Source: Candidatus Burkholderia humilis
Lineage (GTDB): Bacteria; Pseudomonadota; Gammaproteobacteria; Burkholderiales; Burkholderiaceae
Assembly: GCA_001184405.1 (NCBI GenBank)
Contig: LFMX01000031.1
Span: forward strand, 1 to 54,142
Length of the DNA: 54,142 bases
Reading direction: 5' to 3'
Shown here: piece by piece, positions 28,529 through 38,708 of the stretch
How the letters are laid out: every line of letters begins with the position of its first letter
How positions within the stretch are numbered: the first letter of the stretch is position 1
The notes under the pieces: generated by a model
What the model saw: only the letters and a program-made list of their open reading frames with translations
The model's database searches: none
Told to the model about the DNA's origin: nothing
Position numbers and translations under genes: made by a program

Positions 28529-29197
28529 TTACCCGTTGATCACATCCGCGCCCTTCGGCACGTTGAACTTGAAGGTATCGCTCTTGATCGGCGGGTTCTT
28601 CTGAATGTTCGAGAACGTCAGCAGCGTGACATTGCCGAACACGTCGTGCAGTTCCATCGCCTGCAGATTGCCGTCCTTGAAGCCGATGCCCACTGTCTCG
28701 AACTGCGTGTCCTTCGCCTTCGGCGTGAGTTCCAGCCAGTCGATGCCGCCCTTCTCGCCCGCATCGCGCAACGTGAAGTTCTTTTCCAGATCGTTGCTGC
28801 CGAACAGAATCGCGGCCGGACTGGCACCGAGCGTACGCACGGTGACTTGATTCAGGTCTTTGTCGTAGACGTAGAGCTTGTCGCCATCGGCCTGAAGGAT
28901 TTGCGAATACGGCTTCTCATACGACCAGACGAACTTGCCGGGCCGCGCGAACATGAACGTGCCGCTCGATGTCGCGCCCTTGGTCGGCATTGCGTTCGAC
29001 GATGCGCCGTTGTTCGCCTTGTCCGGCGCCTTGATTTCCAGTTGCGTGAAGTCGCCGTCCGCCGCGTGCACTTGCGACACGAACGCCTTCAGTTGCGCCG
29101 TGCCGCTTGCGAATGCCTCCGATGCCAACAACATCGACGCTGAAAACATGGCCGCGCCGAGCGTCTTGATCCAACCCTTCCCCGTTTGCTGCTTCAT
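28529..29197 (-). CDS. lolA: Outer-membrane lipoprotein carrier protein LolA
   Basis: Periplasmic carrier that ferries lipoproteins from LolCDE to LolB. The 222 residues have a signal peptide (about 1-31, ending ASEAFAS) and the mature half-barrel: [69 protein letters not shown]-like [20 protein letters not shown] at the end. An Asn/Ser-rich insert ([15 protein letters not shown]) is typical of this genus. ATG 29197 starts 23 bp after the ftsK stop, in line with the conserved ftsK-lolA-rarA cluster; here rarA is about 4 kb off and reading the same way. The frame is intact. Confidence 0.93.
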   Translation of the reverse strand: MKQQTGKGWIKTLGAAMFSASMLLASEAFASGTAQLKAFVSQVHAADGDFTQLEIKAPDKANNGASSNAMPTKGATSSGTFMFARPGKFVWSYEKPYSQILQADGDKLYVYDKDLNQVTVRTLGASPAAILFGSNDLEKNFTLRDAGEKGGIDWLELTPKAKDTQFETVGIGFKDGNLQAMELHDVFGNVTLLTFSNIQKNPPIKSDTFKFNVPKGADVING

Positions 29198-29219
29198 GCC
29201 GTATTTCTCCAATTGATGC

Positions 29220-31538
29220 TTACTCCGCGTCGCGCGCCGACGGCGCAAGAATCTCGCGATTGCCGTTCGACGACATCGCCGACACCAGCCCGGAGTTCTC
29301 CATCTGTTCGAGCAGACGCGCCGCGCGGTTATACCCGATGCGCAAGTGCCGCTGCACGAGCGAAATCGATGCGCGCTTGTTCTTGATGACGACCTGGACC
29401 GCCTGATCGTACAAAGGATCGGACTCGCCATCGGCGGCGCCGGTTCCGCCCGCGCCCGCCGCACCTTCATCGCCTTCGCCGGCGATTTCGCCTTCCAGAA
29501 TGCCTTCGATGTAATTCGGCTCACCGTGCTCCTTCAACTTATCGACGACGCGATGCACTTCCTCATCCGATACGAACGCGCCGTGCACACGCACCGGCAA
29601 GCCACTTCCCGGCGGCAAATACAGCATGTCGCCCATGCCGAGCAGCGATTCCGCGCCCTGCTGATCGAGAATCGTGCGCGAATCGATTTTCGACGACACC
29701 TGGAACGCCATCCGCGTCGGCACGTTCGCCTTGATCAGACCGGTGATGACATCGACCGACGGCCGCTGCGTCGCGAGAATCAGGTGGATGCCCGCCGCGC
29801 GCGCCTTCTGCGCGATCCGCGCGATCCGCTCTTCGACTTTCTTGCCAACGACCATCATGAGATCGGCGAGCTCGTCGATCACGATCACGATGTTCGGCAA
29901 GCGCGTGAGCGGTTCCGGTTCGTCCGGCGTCAAGCTGAACGGATTCGGGATTTTTTCGTCGCGCTTTTTCGCATCGTCGATCTTCGAATTGAAGCTCGCG
30001 AGATTGCGCACGCCCATTTTCGACATCAGCTTGTAGCGGCGTTCCATTTCCGCGACCGCCCAGTTCAGCGCGTGACCGGCCTGCCGCATGTCGGTGACGA
30101 CCGGACACAGCAAGTGCGGAATGCCTTCGTAGACGCTCATTTCGAGCATCTTCGGATCGATCAGAATGAGCCGCACCTGATCCGCGCTCGCCTTATAAAG
30201 CAGCGACAGAATCATTGCATTGATGCCGACGGACTTGCCCGAACCCGTCGTGCCCGCGACCAGCAAGTGCGGCATCTTCGCGAGATCGGCGCATACCGGA
30301 TTGCCGCCGATGTCCTTGCCGAGGCCCATCGTCAACGGCGAAGAGCCGTTCGCATAGACTTCGGAGCCGAGAATTTCGGAGAGCTTGACGGTCTGACGGC
30401 GCTGGTTCGGCAATTCGAGCGCCATGTAGTTCTTGCCCGGAATCGTCTCGACGACTCGAATCGACACGAGCGACAGCGAACGCGCCAGATCCTTCGCGAG
30501 CCCGACGATCTGGCTGCCCTTCACGCCCGTCGCCGGCTCGATTTCATAGCGCGTCACGACCGGCCCCGGATACGCCGCGACCACGCTCACCTCGACGCCA
30601 AAATCCTTCAGCTTCTTTTCGATGAGACGCGACGTATATTGGAGGGTATCGGCGGGAATGGTTTCCTGCGACTTCGGCGGCGCGTCGAGTAAGGCCAGCG
30701 GCGGCAGCGTGGAATCGCTCGGCAGATCCTTGAAGAGCGGCACCTGCTTTTCCTTCTCCGCGCGCTCAGAGCGCGGCGCCGTGGCGACCGGCGGGACGAT
30801 CATCACCGGTTCGTGGTCTTCGCTCTTCACGCGCGAACGCACGACCTTGCCTTCACGTTTCGATGCCGCCTCTTCGCCGAGCTTGCGATCGCGGCCCGCT
30901 TCGCACCGCAACTGTGCGCCGGTGATGGCGTTCATGATGCCGTCGCCGACTTTCTCGCAGACGGACAACCACGAAAAGCGGAAATACAGCGACAGACCGA
31001 TGGCCAGCGCAATCAGCAAAAAGAGCGTTGCGCCGGTAAAGCCGAGCGCATGCGACACATGCCGCGCGACGATATCGCCGATCACGCCGCCCGGCGCGCG
31101 CGGCAACTGCACCTTGAGTGACCACATGCGCAGCGCCTCGATGCCGTCGCTCGCGAGCAGCGCGAGCACGAACGCGAAGGCTTCGGCAAGCCAGGTGCGA
31201 TCCTTCGGCGCGTCTTCATCGACGATCGGCGGATGCGTGATGCGCCGGTAATTCTCGACGATGCGCCGCCCGAGCAACACGACCAGCCAGTACGACGACA
31301 GACCGAAGACGAGCAGCAGGATATCGGACGTATAAGCGCCGACGCGCCCCGCCCAGTTGAAAATGCGATCGACGCTGACTTCATGCGTCCAGCTCGGATC
31401 TTTCCGGCTGTACGAGAGCAGCGCCATGACGAGAAACAGTCCGAGCGCAACCTGGAGAATCCAGCGAATCTCGGTGAAGAGCCGCGACATGCGGTACGGC
31501 AATGCCTGCGGACTCGCGGTATAGGGTGCTTTGGCCAT
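29220..31538 (-). CDS. ftsK: DNA translocase FtsK
   Basis: Septum-anchored motor that moves chromosome ends and activates XerCD at dif. The 772 residues show four N-terminal transmembrane helices (within about 24-185), a short charged linker, and the motor with the alpha/beta domains ([22 protein letters not shown]). Walker A is [20 protein letters not shown] and Walker [16 protein letters not shown]. The C-terminal winged-helix gamma domain that reads KOPS follows ([18 protein letters not shown] to [10 protein letters not shown]). ATG 31538 (MAKAPYT) matches the family; the frame is open 47 codons further. The linker is much shorter than in E. coli, as usual for this group. The frame is intact. 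Confidence 0.96.
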   Translation of the reverse strand: MAKAPYTASPQALPYRMSRLFTEIRWILQVALGLFLVMALLSYSRKDPSWTHEVSVDRIFNWAGRVGAYTSDILLLVFGLSSYWLVVLLGRRIVENYRRITHPPIVDEDAPKDRTWLAEAFAFVLALLASDGIEALRMWSLKVQLPRAPGGVIGDIVARHVSHALGFTGATLFLLIALAIGLSLYFRFSWLSVCEKVGDGIMNAITGAQLRCEAGRDRKLGEEAASKREGKVVRSRVKSEDHEPVMIVPPVATAPRSERAEKEKQVPLFKDLPSDSTLPPLALLDAPPKSQETIPADTLQYTSRLIEKKLKDFGVEVSVVAAYPGPVVTRYEIEPATGVKGSQIVGLAKDLARSLSLVSIRVVETIPGKNYMALELPNQRRQTVKLSEILGSEVYANGSSPLTMGLGKDIGGNPVCADLAKMPHLLVAGTTGSGKSVGINAMILSLLYKASADQVRLILIDPKMLEMSVYEGIPHLLCPVVTDMRQAGHALNWAVAEMERRYKLMSKMGVRNLASFNSKIDDAKKRDEKIPNPFSLTPDEPEPLTRLPNIVIVIDELADLMMVVGKKVEERIARIAQKARAAGIHLILATQRPSVDVITGLIKANVPTRMAFQVSSKIDSRTILDQQGAESLLGMGDMLYLPPGSGLPVRVHGAFVSDEEVHRVVDKLKEHGEPNYIEGILEGEIAGEGDEGAAGAGGTGAADGESDPLYDQAVQVVIKNKRASISLVQRHLRIGYNRAARLLEQMENSGLVSAMSSNGNREILAPSARDAE

Positions 31539-32946
<1,408 letters not shown>

Positions 32947-33011
32947 ACACGCGCCGCGAGAAGCGGGCGGCCGTTAAAATGTGAGCCGCTCGCGCGCGAT
33001 GATTCAAACGG

Positions 33012-33041
33012 AAAACGGGCCTCGCGCCCGTTTTTGTTTTC
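33012..33041 (+). terminator. Terminator after trxB
   Basis: AAAACGGGC and GCCCGTTTTT form a hairpin with a short loop, followed by GTTTT. It lies 65 bp after the trxB stop and 80 bp before smr. Confidence 0.88.
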
Positions 33042-33119
33042 CGGCGCGTGATGCGAAGCGTGGCAAAATCCGGCACGCCGCGCATCGAACTCAATCTGAC
33101 GATTTTCGCTGGTCGAACG

Positions 33120-33913
33120 ATGCCGAAGAATCTCCCACATCCGAACGAACCGAAGCCGCGCCGCGCGGCGGCGCCCGCTCCTGCGCCGGCGCCCGAGTCC
33201 GTCGAACCGCGCGATGTCGCCGACGCCGTGAAACGCGACGGCCTCGCCGGACTGGCATCGCTGAAAACGGCGCTCAAAGCCGATGCCGCCAAGCGCGAAG
33301 TGCAGCGCGTGGCCGCGGCGCGCGTCGAGCACGAAACGGCGGAACGCACGGACGAGTTTCGCCGTTTCGTGCTCGGCGAAGTCGCGCCGCTGAAGACGCT
33401 GCCGCGCACGACCATCACGTGCGTGCCGCCTCCGCCGCTTCCGCTGCAAAGCCGGCTCGACGAAGAAGCCGTGCTGCAGGAAGCGATCTCCGACGAATAC
33501 GATCCCGAAGCGCTGCTCGATATCGACGAAACGCTGTCGTATTACCGGCCCGGCGTGAGTCAGGAAGTCGTGCGCAAGCTGCGGCGCGGCGCATGGATCG
33601 TGCAGGCGCAGCTCGATCTGCACGATCCATGCGCCGCGAAGAAGCGTGCGAAGCACTGGCCGGCTTTATCCGCGAATCGGTCAAGCGCGGGCTGCGCTGT
33701 CTGCGCGTGATTTACGGCAAAGGACTCGGTTCGGTCGGCAAGGAACCGGTGCTCAAAGGCAAAGTGCGCGCGTGGCTCGTGCAGAAGCAGGAAGTCATTG
33801 CATTCTGTCAGGCGCGCGTGAACGACGGCGGCGCGGGCGCGGTGCTCGTGCTGTTGCAGCCGGGCGGCGCGACGCGTCATCACACTCATCCGCAAAACAA
33901 AAGTGTATCCTAG
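33120..33913 (+). pseudogene. Smr-domain protein, one frameshift
   Basis: An Smr/MutS2-C-terminal-like nuclease or DNA/RNA-binding protein. The N-terminal part from ATG 33120 has a Pro/Ala linker, RRFVLGEVAPLKTLP, and LDIDETLSYYRPGVSQEVVRKLRRGAW. At about 33628 one G of the LDLHG motif is missing (CTGCACGATCC instead of CTGCACGGATCC), so LDLHG reads LDLHD and the frame is lost. The remainder in the next frame is SMRREEACEALAGFIRESVKRGLRCLRVIYGKGLGS with the HGKG-like loop (YGKG here), and AFCQARVNDGGAGAVLVLL, ending at 33913. It stands downstream of trxB as usual in this group. Confidence 0.87.
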
Positions 33914-34522
33914 ACTCACCCTTGCCATTTCCATCATAGAGGCGCTCGCGATTTTCGCGTACGCCTTCTCCGGGCTGATCGAAGCGCGCAAGCGCCGGCT
34001 CGATGCCGTCGGCGCGTTTCTCGTCGCGCTCGTCACCACGTTCGACGGCGGCACCGTGCGCGACGTGTTGCTGTCGCGCCGGCCGTTCTACTGGGTGCAG
34101 CATCAGGATTACGTGCTCGTCGTCTTCGCGATGGCGATCTTTGCGCCGCTGTTCCTGCGCGTGACTTCACGTCTGTTCGATCAGCACGCTCTTCTCGTCA
34201 CCGATGCCATCGGCCTCGTGCTATTCAGCGTGTCGGGCACGTCGATCGCGCTCGATGCGCAAATGCCCGCCTTCACCGCCACGATGATGGGCGCCGTCAC
34301 GGCGTATTCGGCGGCATTTTGCGCGACGTGCTGTGCAACGAAATCCCGCTGATTCTGCGCGATTCGCGCCCGTACGCCGTGTGCACGTTCGCAGGCTGCT
34401 GGATCTACCTCGGACTCGCCGAACTCGAAGTCGACACGATCTACAACGTGCTGCTTTCGACGGGATTCATCCTAATGGCGCGGCTGGTGACGTTCAAGTT
34501 CGATATTCGGCTGCCGCACTAG
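33903..34522 (+). pseudogene. TRIC-type cation channel family membrane protein (YadS-like), one frameshift
   Basis: A small inner-membrane protein with the duplicated three-helix TRIC (UPF0126) fold. It starts at GTG 33903, overlapping the end of smr by 11 bases: YPRLTLAISIIEALAIFAYAFSG, DAVGAFLVALVTTFDGGTVRDVLL, and the second repeat VTDAIGLVLFSVSGTSIAL. Near 34297 one G is missing from the second conserved glycine turn (expected GAVTGVFGGILRDVL). The rest, ILRDVLCNEIPLILR, YAVCTFAGCWIYLGL, is in the next frame to TAG 34520-34522. Homologues conduct monovalent cations or transport small amines; the role here is unknown. Confidence 0.83.
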
Positions 34523-34652
34523 CGCATGATTGAGCGCCAACTACGGCGTACGGGCGGAAAAACGCGATCATTTGTTACAATCCAAAAGTTTTCTAGCCCG
34601 ATTCTGGCCGCAACGGCGTTCCCGCCGCCGGTCGTCAACTTGCACACAGAAC

Positions 34653-35306
34653 ATGAACATCGAGCAAGCGCGTTTCAACATGATCGAGCAACAGATTCGT
34701 CCGTGGGAAGTGCTGGACCAGGACGTGCTGAACTTGCTGTCGATCGTCAAGCGCGAGAACTTCGTTCCCGCCGCGTACCGCAACATCGCTTTCGCGGATC
34801 TCGAAATTCCGCTGCCCGGCGGCGAACGCATGCTGGCGCCGAAGATCGAAGCGCGCGTGCTTCAGGAACTCGCCGTTCACAAGAACGAAACGGTGCTGGA
34901 AATCGGCACGGGTTCCGGCTATATGGCGGCGCTGCTCGCGCATCGCGGACGCAGCGTGAAAACGGTTGAAATTTCGCCGGAACTGGCGGAATTTGCCAAG
35001 CAGAATCTGGCGGCCAACGGAGTGACGAACGCGGAAGTCGTCGTCGGCGACGGCGCGCTCGGCTTTTCCGATGATGCGCCCTACGACATCATCTGCGTGT
35101 CGGGCGGCCTGCCGGTCATGCCGCAGGAATTTCTCGAGCAACTGAAAGTGGGCGGACGCATCGCCGCGTTCGTCGGCAAGGCACCGGTCATGAAGGCGCA
35201 AATCATCACGCGCGTCGACGAAAAGCAGTTCCGCGTGTCCGACGTGTTCGAAACGATGGTCGCGCCGCTGAAGAACGCGGTGCATCCGTCGCTCTTCCGC
35301 TTCTAA
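34653..35306 (+). CDS. Protein-L-isoaspartate O-methyltransferase family protein
   Basis: A 217-residue SAM methyltransferase of the PCMT family, which repairs isoaspartyl residues in proteins. It shows MIEQQIRPWEVLDQDVLNLL, ENFVPAAYRNIAFADLEIPLPGG, motif I TVLEIGTGSGYMAALLAHRG (about 79-98), KTVEISPELAEFAKQNL, VVVGDGALGFSDDAPYDIICVSGG and a LKVGGRIAAFVG strand. The canonical DGxxG motif (GDGALGF) is present. ATG 34653 is the family-like start. It is followed by a terminator and a rhodanese gene, an order conserved in Burkholderia. The frame is intact. Confidence 0.9.
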   Translation: MNIEQARFNMIEQQIRPWEVLDQDVLNLLSIVKRENFVPAAYRNIAFADLEIPLPGGERMLAPKIEARVLQELAVHKNETVLEIGTGSGYMAALLAHRGRSVKTVEISPELAEFAKQNLAANGVTNAEVVVGDGALGFSDDAPYDIICVSGGLPVMPQEFLEQLKVGGRIAAFVGKAPVMKAQIITRVDEKQFRVSDVFETMVAPLKNAVHPSLFRF

Positions 35307-35320
35307 CTTTTTCTCATGCC

Positions 35321-35352
35321 GATGCCGGGTTTTCACCCGGCATCGTGCTTTT
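35321..35352 (+). terminator. Hairpin/terminator after the Pcm-like gene
   Basis: GATGCCGGGT and ACCCGGCATC are perfect 10-base arms with a 4-base loop, followed by GTGCTTTT. It is only 8 bp before the next start codon. Confidence 0.75.
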
Positions 35353-35359
35353 CAAGCTT

Positions 35360-35683
35360 ATGAAAAATCTCACCGCACCCGAACTCGCCGCCTGGCTCGC
35401 CGATTCCTCTCGCCCCGCGCCCGTGCTGCTCGACGTGCGCGAGCCGTGGGAAATCCAGACGGCGGCGCTCGCCAACATCGTCTCCATTCCGATGCGCGAT
35501 ATCCCCGCGCGCAACGAAGAACTCGATGACGACGCGCAAATCGTCTGCATCTGTCATCACGGCGCGCGCAGCGCTCAGGTCGCGATGTTCCTCGAATCGC
35601 GCGGCTTTGCGAACACGTTCAATCTGTACGGCGGCATCGACGCATGGTCGAAGCAGGTCGATCCGAACGTCCCGACTTACTAA
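35360..35683 (+). CDS. Single-domain rhodanese (GlpE/PspE-like)
   Basis: A 107-residue cytoplasmic rhodanese with PVLLDVREPWEIQTAALANIVSIPM, the active-site loop VCICHHGARSAQVAMFL (catalytic Cys about 66 in CHHGARS), and FNLYGGIDAWSKQVDPNVPTY at the end. It can carry persulfide sulfur from thiosulfate or a similar donor; the physiological partner is unknown. ATG 35360 (MKNLTAPEL) is the usual start; an in-frame GTG at 35345 lies inside the terminator hairpin. The frame is intact. Confidence 0.9.
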   Translation: MKNLTAPELAAWLADSSRPAPVLLDVREPWEIQTAALANIVSIPMRDIPARNEELDDDAQIVCICHHGARSAQVAMFLESRGFANTFNLYGGIDAWSKQVDPNVPTY

Positions 35684-35697
35684 TTGAAAAACGCGGA

Positions 35698-37266
35698 TCA
35701 CCCCGCGCTCGACCAGATCACCGTGCCCTGCGCCGTGCAGATGACGAGACTGCCATTATCCTGCAAGCGCGCGTAGGCGCTCAGATTCCCCCCGGTATGG
35801 TCGTCCAGACGATCGCGCCGCGCGCGTCGTACATCACCAGATTGCCGTCCTCCAGCATGCGGATTTCGACGCCCTGACTGCCGCTGATCCGCGATGACCA
35901 CAGCGTCGCACCGCTTTGCATCACCGAAAGCCAGCCGTCGTTCTGCGTGCGCAGCGCGATATTTCCGCCGCACGACAGCAGCGTCTGCGCCGTCGTCAGC
36001 CCCTCGCCCACCATCAGATGGCCGCACGCCGCAGGCGTATTGACCGACGGCAGCGCCGCGAACCAGCCCAGATCGACGCCATTGGCGATCGCGAGCATGC
36101 CCGCATCGTTCGGATGCAGGCTGTCGCCGCTGTTGAAGGCGTTCGCGTACGTGGTTGCGCTTGAATTTGCCGCCTCGACCAGCCGCGATTGATCGAACAC
36201 CGCGTCACAACCGCTGTCGCCGCTGCGCAGATACTGATTGAAGCTCACGCGCGTGTCTTCCACCGTCGGCGACCAGCCCGACACGCGTGAGCGTCGAACA
36301 GATCACGCTCATCTGCGCGCCATGCGCGAATGCGATCATTTGCTGATAACCGCTGACGAGCTTCTGCAAGTTCGGCGGACTGGAACTGGTCAGACTGTTG
36401 ATCGCATCGTCGGAAATGATCACCCACTTCGCGTTCGATTGACCGAGCACATCGCGCTTGAAACGCGTGACGCCCGCCTGGCCGACGCCGTCGCGGAAAA
36501 GCTCGTTTCCGCTGATGCCCTGATTCAGCAAGCCCACGTTCATGCCCGTCACGATCAGCCGTTCAGCTAGCCAGTTCGGCCAGCGCCGGTTCGTGTTGGC
36601 CGTCGATGCCAGCCCGTCCGTGATCGATGCGCCGAACGCGACCACCGCGCCGGTCGTGGCGGTGTTGACGACATCGAGATTGGTGAGGAAGTAATACGAC
36701 TGCCGGCCGCCCGGATTCGTGACGTCGCCCGCGAAGGACAGATCGGCGCTGACATCGCCCGGGGCGACATAGACATTCTGCAAGGCATCGACGTGGCCGG
36801 TCGAGCCAGGCGGCGTCTGCGACGGAAGATGCGCGCTCACGGCGATATCCGCGAGCGCCGGGACGTCGAACGCGACGGCATCGCTCTGGACGGAACCGCC
36901 TGCGGGAATCGTCACGTAAGACTGGCCGTTGAACGTCACCGATCGATCCGTGCCCGCCACGGTTTGTGCGCCGCTCGCCCGCTGCGCCAGATGCACATCG
37001 CCGATCGTCACCGGCTGCGCGCCATACGCGTTCGAAAATCTGACTCGCGCCGCCGTTCCGCCGATGCTCGTGTGCACGATCTGGCGAACCGTCTGGTTAT
37101 TGAATCCATTATCCGAGACGATCCACGGCGACACCGACCACGAGCCGCTCCATCGCGCCGTGCTGCCGAGACTTTGCGCGAAGTAATGCGACGTATCCGG
37201 CCACGAGAGAAACACCACGAGCGCCAGCACAACGAATCCGCGAAGCTTTGCCTTCATGCTCCTCAC
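35698..37266 (-). pseudogene. Secreted SGNH/GDSL hydrolase with C-terminal B-lectin domain, two frameshifts
   Basis: The protein starts at GTG 37266, which has AGGAGG at good distance (ATG 37257 is the alternative), and has a signal peptide (about 5-30). A beta-rich N-terminal part (WSGSWSVSPW, SIGGTAARVRFSNAYG) precedes the esterase core: block I VVAFGASITDG with the nucleophile serine, GISGNELFRDG (block II/III-like) and the catalytic Asp/His pair in SGDSLHPNDAGM. A frame change near 36280 splits the core. After the core comes a bulb-type lectin domain (LRTQNDGWLSVMQSGATLWSS, RMLEDGNLVMYDARGAIVWT). A second break at a G6 run near 35793 separates the last repeat (ARLQDNGSLVICTAQGTVIWSS). It probably acted on a polysaccharide ester outside the cell. 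Confidence 0.83.
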
Positions 37267-37453
37267 GTCCGCCTCCTTTATTAGGAAAACTGCGAAATCC
37301 CCTTTCCACAGACGATTTCGCGCAGCGGTCGATCCGCACGGGTTCGTTGCATGTTTTTTTGTCGCCGAAACTAGACCATGACCGGGCGCATCGGCGGCCG
37401 TGCGTTAGCGCACAAACACGGCAATAACGGCGGCTTGAAGAATCAGCAATAGA

Positions 37454-37491
37454 AATGCCGCATGGCTCATCGCGCATGCGGCATTCGTTTT
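37454..37491. terminator. Hairpin between hemY and the SGNH gene
   Basis: AATGCCGCATG and CATGCGGCATT are perfect 11-base arms with a 10-base loop. The T-run (CGTTTTT) follows on the plus strand; on the minus strand, where hemY ends 33 bp earlier, the tail is TTCTATTG. It probably ends hemY transcripts. Confidence 0.65.
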
Positions 37492-37523
37492 TGCACGACT
37501 GTGCGTGAAGGACACTCGAAAGA

Positions 37524-38708
37524 TCAGACGACGTTCATCGCCATCGCGCTCGCGCGATAGTGCTCCGCGGCCTTTTCCGGCTCGCTGATCTGCTCGAAAA
37601 GCCGCGCCAGCGCGCGATGCGTGCGAATCTTGAGTGGCTCGTTATCCGCCGCCTTCAGCGCCTGTTCGAGAAACGCCTGCGCCTTACCCCACAACTGCTG
37701 ATGCAGACACAGGCGGCCGAGCGTGAACAGCAAGTCGGCGTCTTCGGCGCGTTCCTTCTGCCAGCTTTCGGCGCGCTGAATGAGCGGGAACGCATCCCCG
37801 CCGACGATGCAATCCGGATAGCGCCGCAACAGCCGCGCGTCCCAGTTATGCGCGAGCGCGTCCTCGACGATCTTCTTCGCCTCTGCGCGGCGATCGAGCG
37901 CGATCAGCAATTCGGCGGCGAGATCGGCGAGACGCGGCGATTGACGCTCCGCCGGCGTGAGCGATTGCCAAAGCTCCAGCAACGCGTCCGAATTGTGCCG
38001 GCGATCGCGCAGCAGATTTTCCGCCGCGACCTGACGCAGACGCACCGCGACCGCCGGATGCAGCGCCTCGCGCTTTTCCAGCATGCGCACGAGCTTGAGC
38101 ACTTCGCCCCAGTTCTTCAGTTGCTGCTGCGCGCGCAATGCAATTTGCTGCGCATGAATGCGCCGCCCGCCCTGTGCCTGCATTTCGGTCAGCGCGACGA
38201 GCGCACCGTCCGCGTCGCGGCCATCGGCGCGCATGTCGGCGGTGGCCATCAGACGCGCGTCCTGCCAGTCGGCGCCCGCGATCTGGGCGAGCCATTCGTC
38301 GCGCCGCGCATATTCGTGCAGCCGATGCGCCGCGTTTGCCGCGACCAGACTCGCCGCGCCCTTGTTCTGATCGACGGAAAGCGCATCGCGCGCGGATTTT
38401 TCCGCCTTCGAGAAACGGCTCGCATACAGATGCCCGATGGCATCGCGCAACGATGCATTCGCTTTGTTCTGCTTGCTGCGCGCGCGATACGCCGACACGC
38501 GCGACGGCATTTTCCACACGCCGCGCATCGCGCGAATCAGCCCGTACAGTACGACGAGCGCGACCACGAACAAATTCAGCGACACATCCACGCGATACGG
38601 TGGCATCACGAGCAGAATCTGTCCGCCGTTGAAACCACCGACCGTAGCGACGATCACCGCAACGGCGAACAGCAGCGCGAGCCAGATGAGTCCACGAATC
38701 GTCATCAT
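37524..38708 (-). CDS. hemY: HemY, membrane TPR protein of the heme operon
   Basis: A 394-residue inner-membrane protein. Two N-terminal transmembrane helices (about 5-24 and 41-60, with RGLIWLALLFAVAVIVATVGG) carry the HemY_N pattern, followed by helical TPR-like repeats: KAEKSARDALSVDQNKGAASLVAANAA, DADGALVALTEMQ, LFTLGRLCLHQQLWGKAQAFLEQAL. Its role with HemX is unclear; in proteobacteria it is encoded after hemC-hemD-hemX and thought to help heme synthesis or envelope stability. Its start overlaps the hemDX stop by four bases, so translation is coupled. The frame is intact. Confidence 0.93.
   Translation of the reverse strand: MMTIRGLIWLALLFAVAVIVATVGGFNGGQILLVMPPYRVDVSLNLFVVALVVLYGLIRAMRGVWKMPSRVSAYRARSKQNKANASLRDAIGHLYASRFSKAEKSARDALSVDQNKGAASLVAANAAHRLHEYARRDEWLAQIAGADWQDARLMATADMRADGRDADGALVALTEMQAQGGRRIHAQQIALRAQQQLKNWGEVLKLVRMLEKREALHPAVAVRLRQVAAENLLRDRRHNSDALLELWQSLTPAERQSPRLADLAAELLIALDRRAEAKKIVEDALAHNWDARLLRRYPDCIVGGDAFPLIQRAESWQKERAEDADLLFTLGRLCLHQQLWGKAQAFLEQALKAADNEPLKIRTHRALARLFEQISEPEKAAEHYRASAMAMNVV

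Noticed and set aside
29346..30692. 448-codon open frame opposite ftsK
   Set aside because: Shadow frame with no motif; ftsK is clearly the gene.
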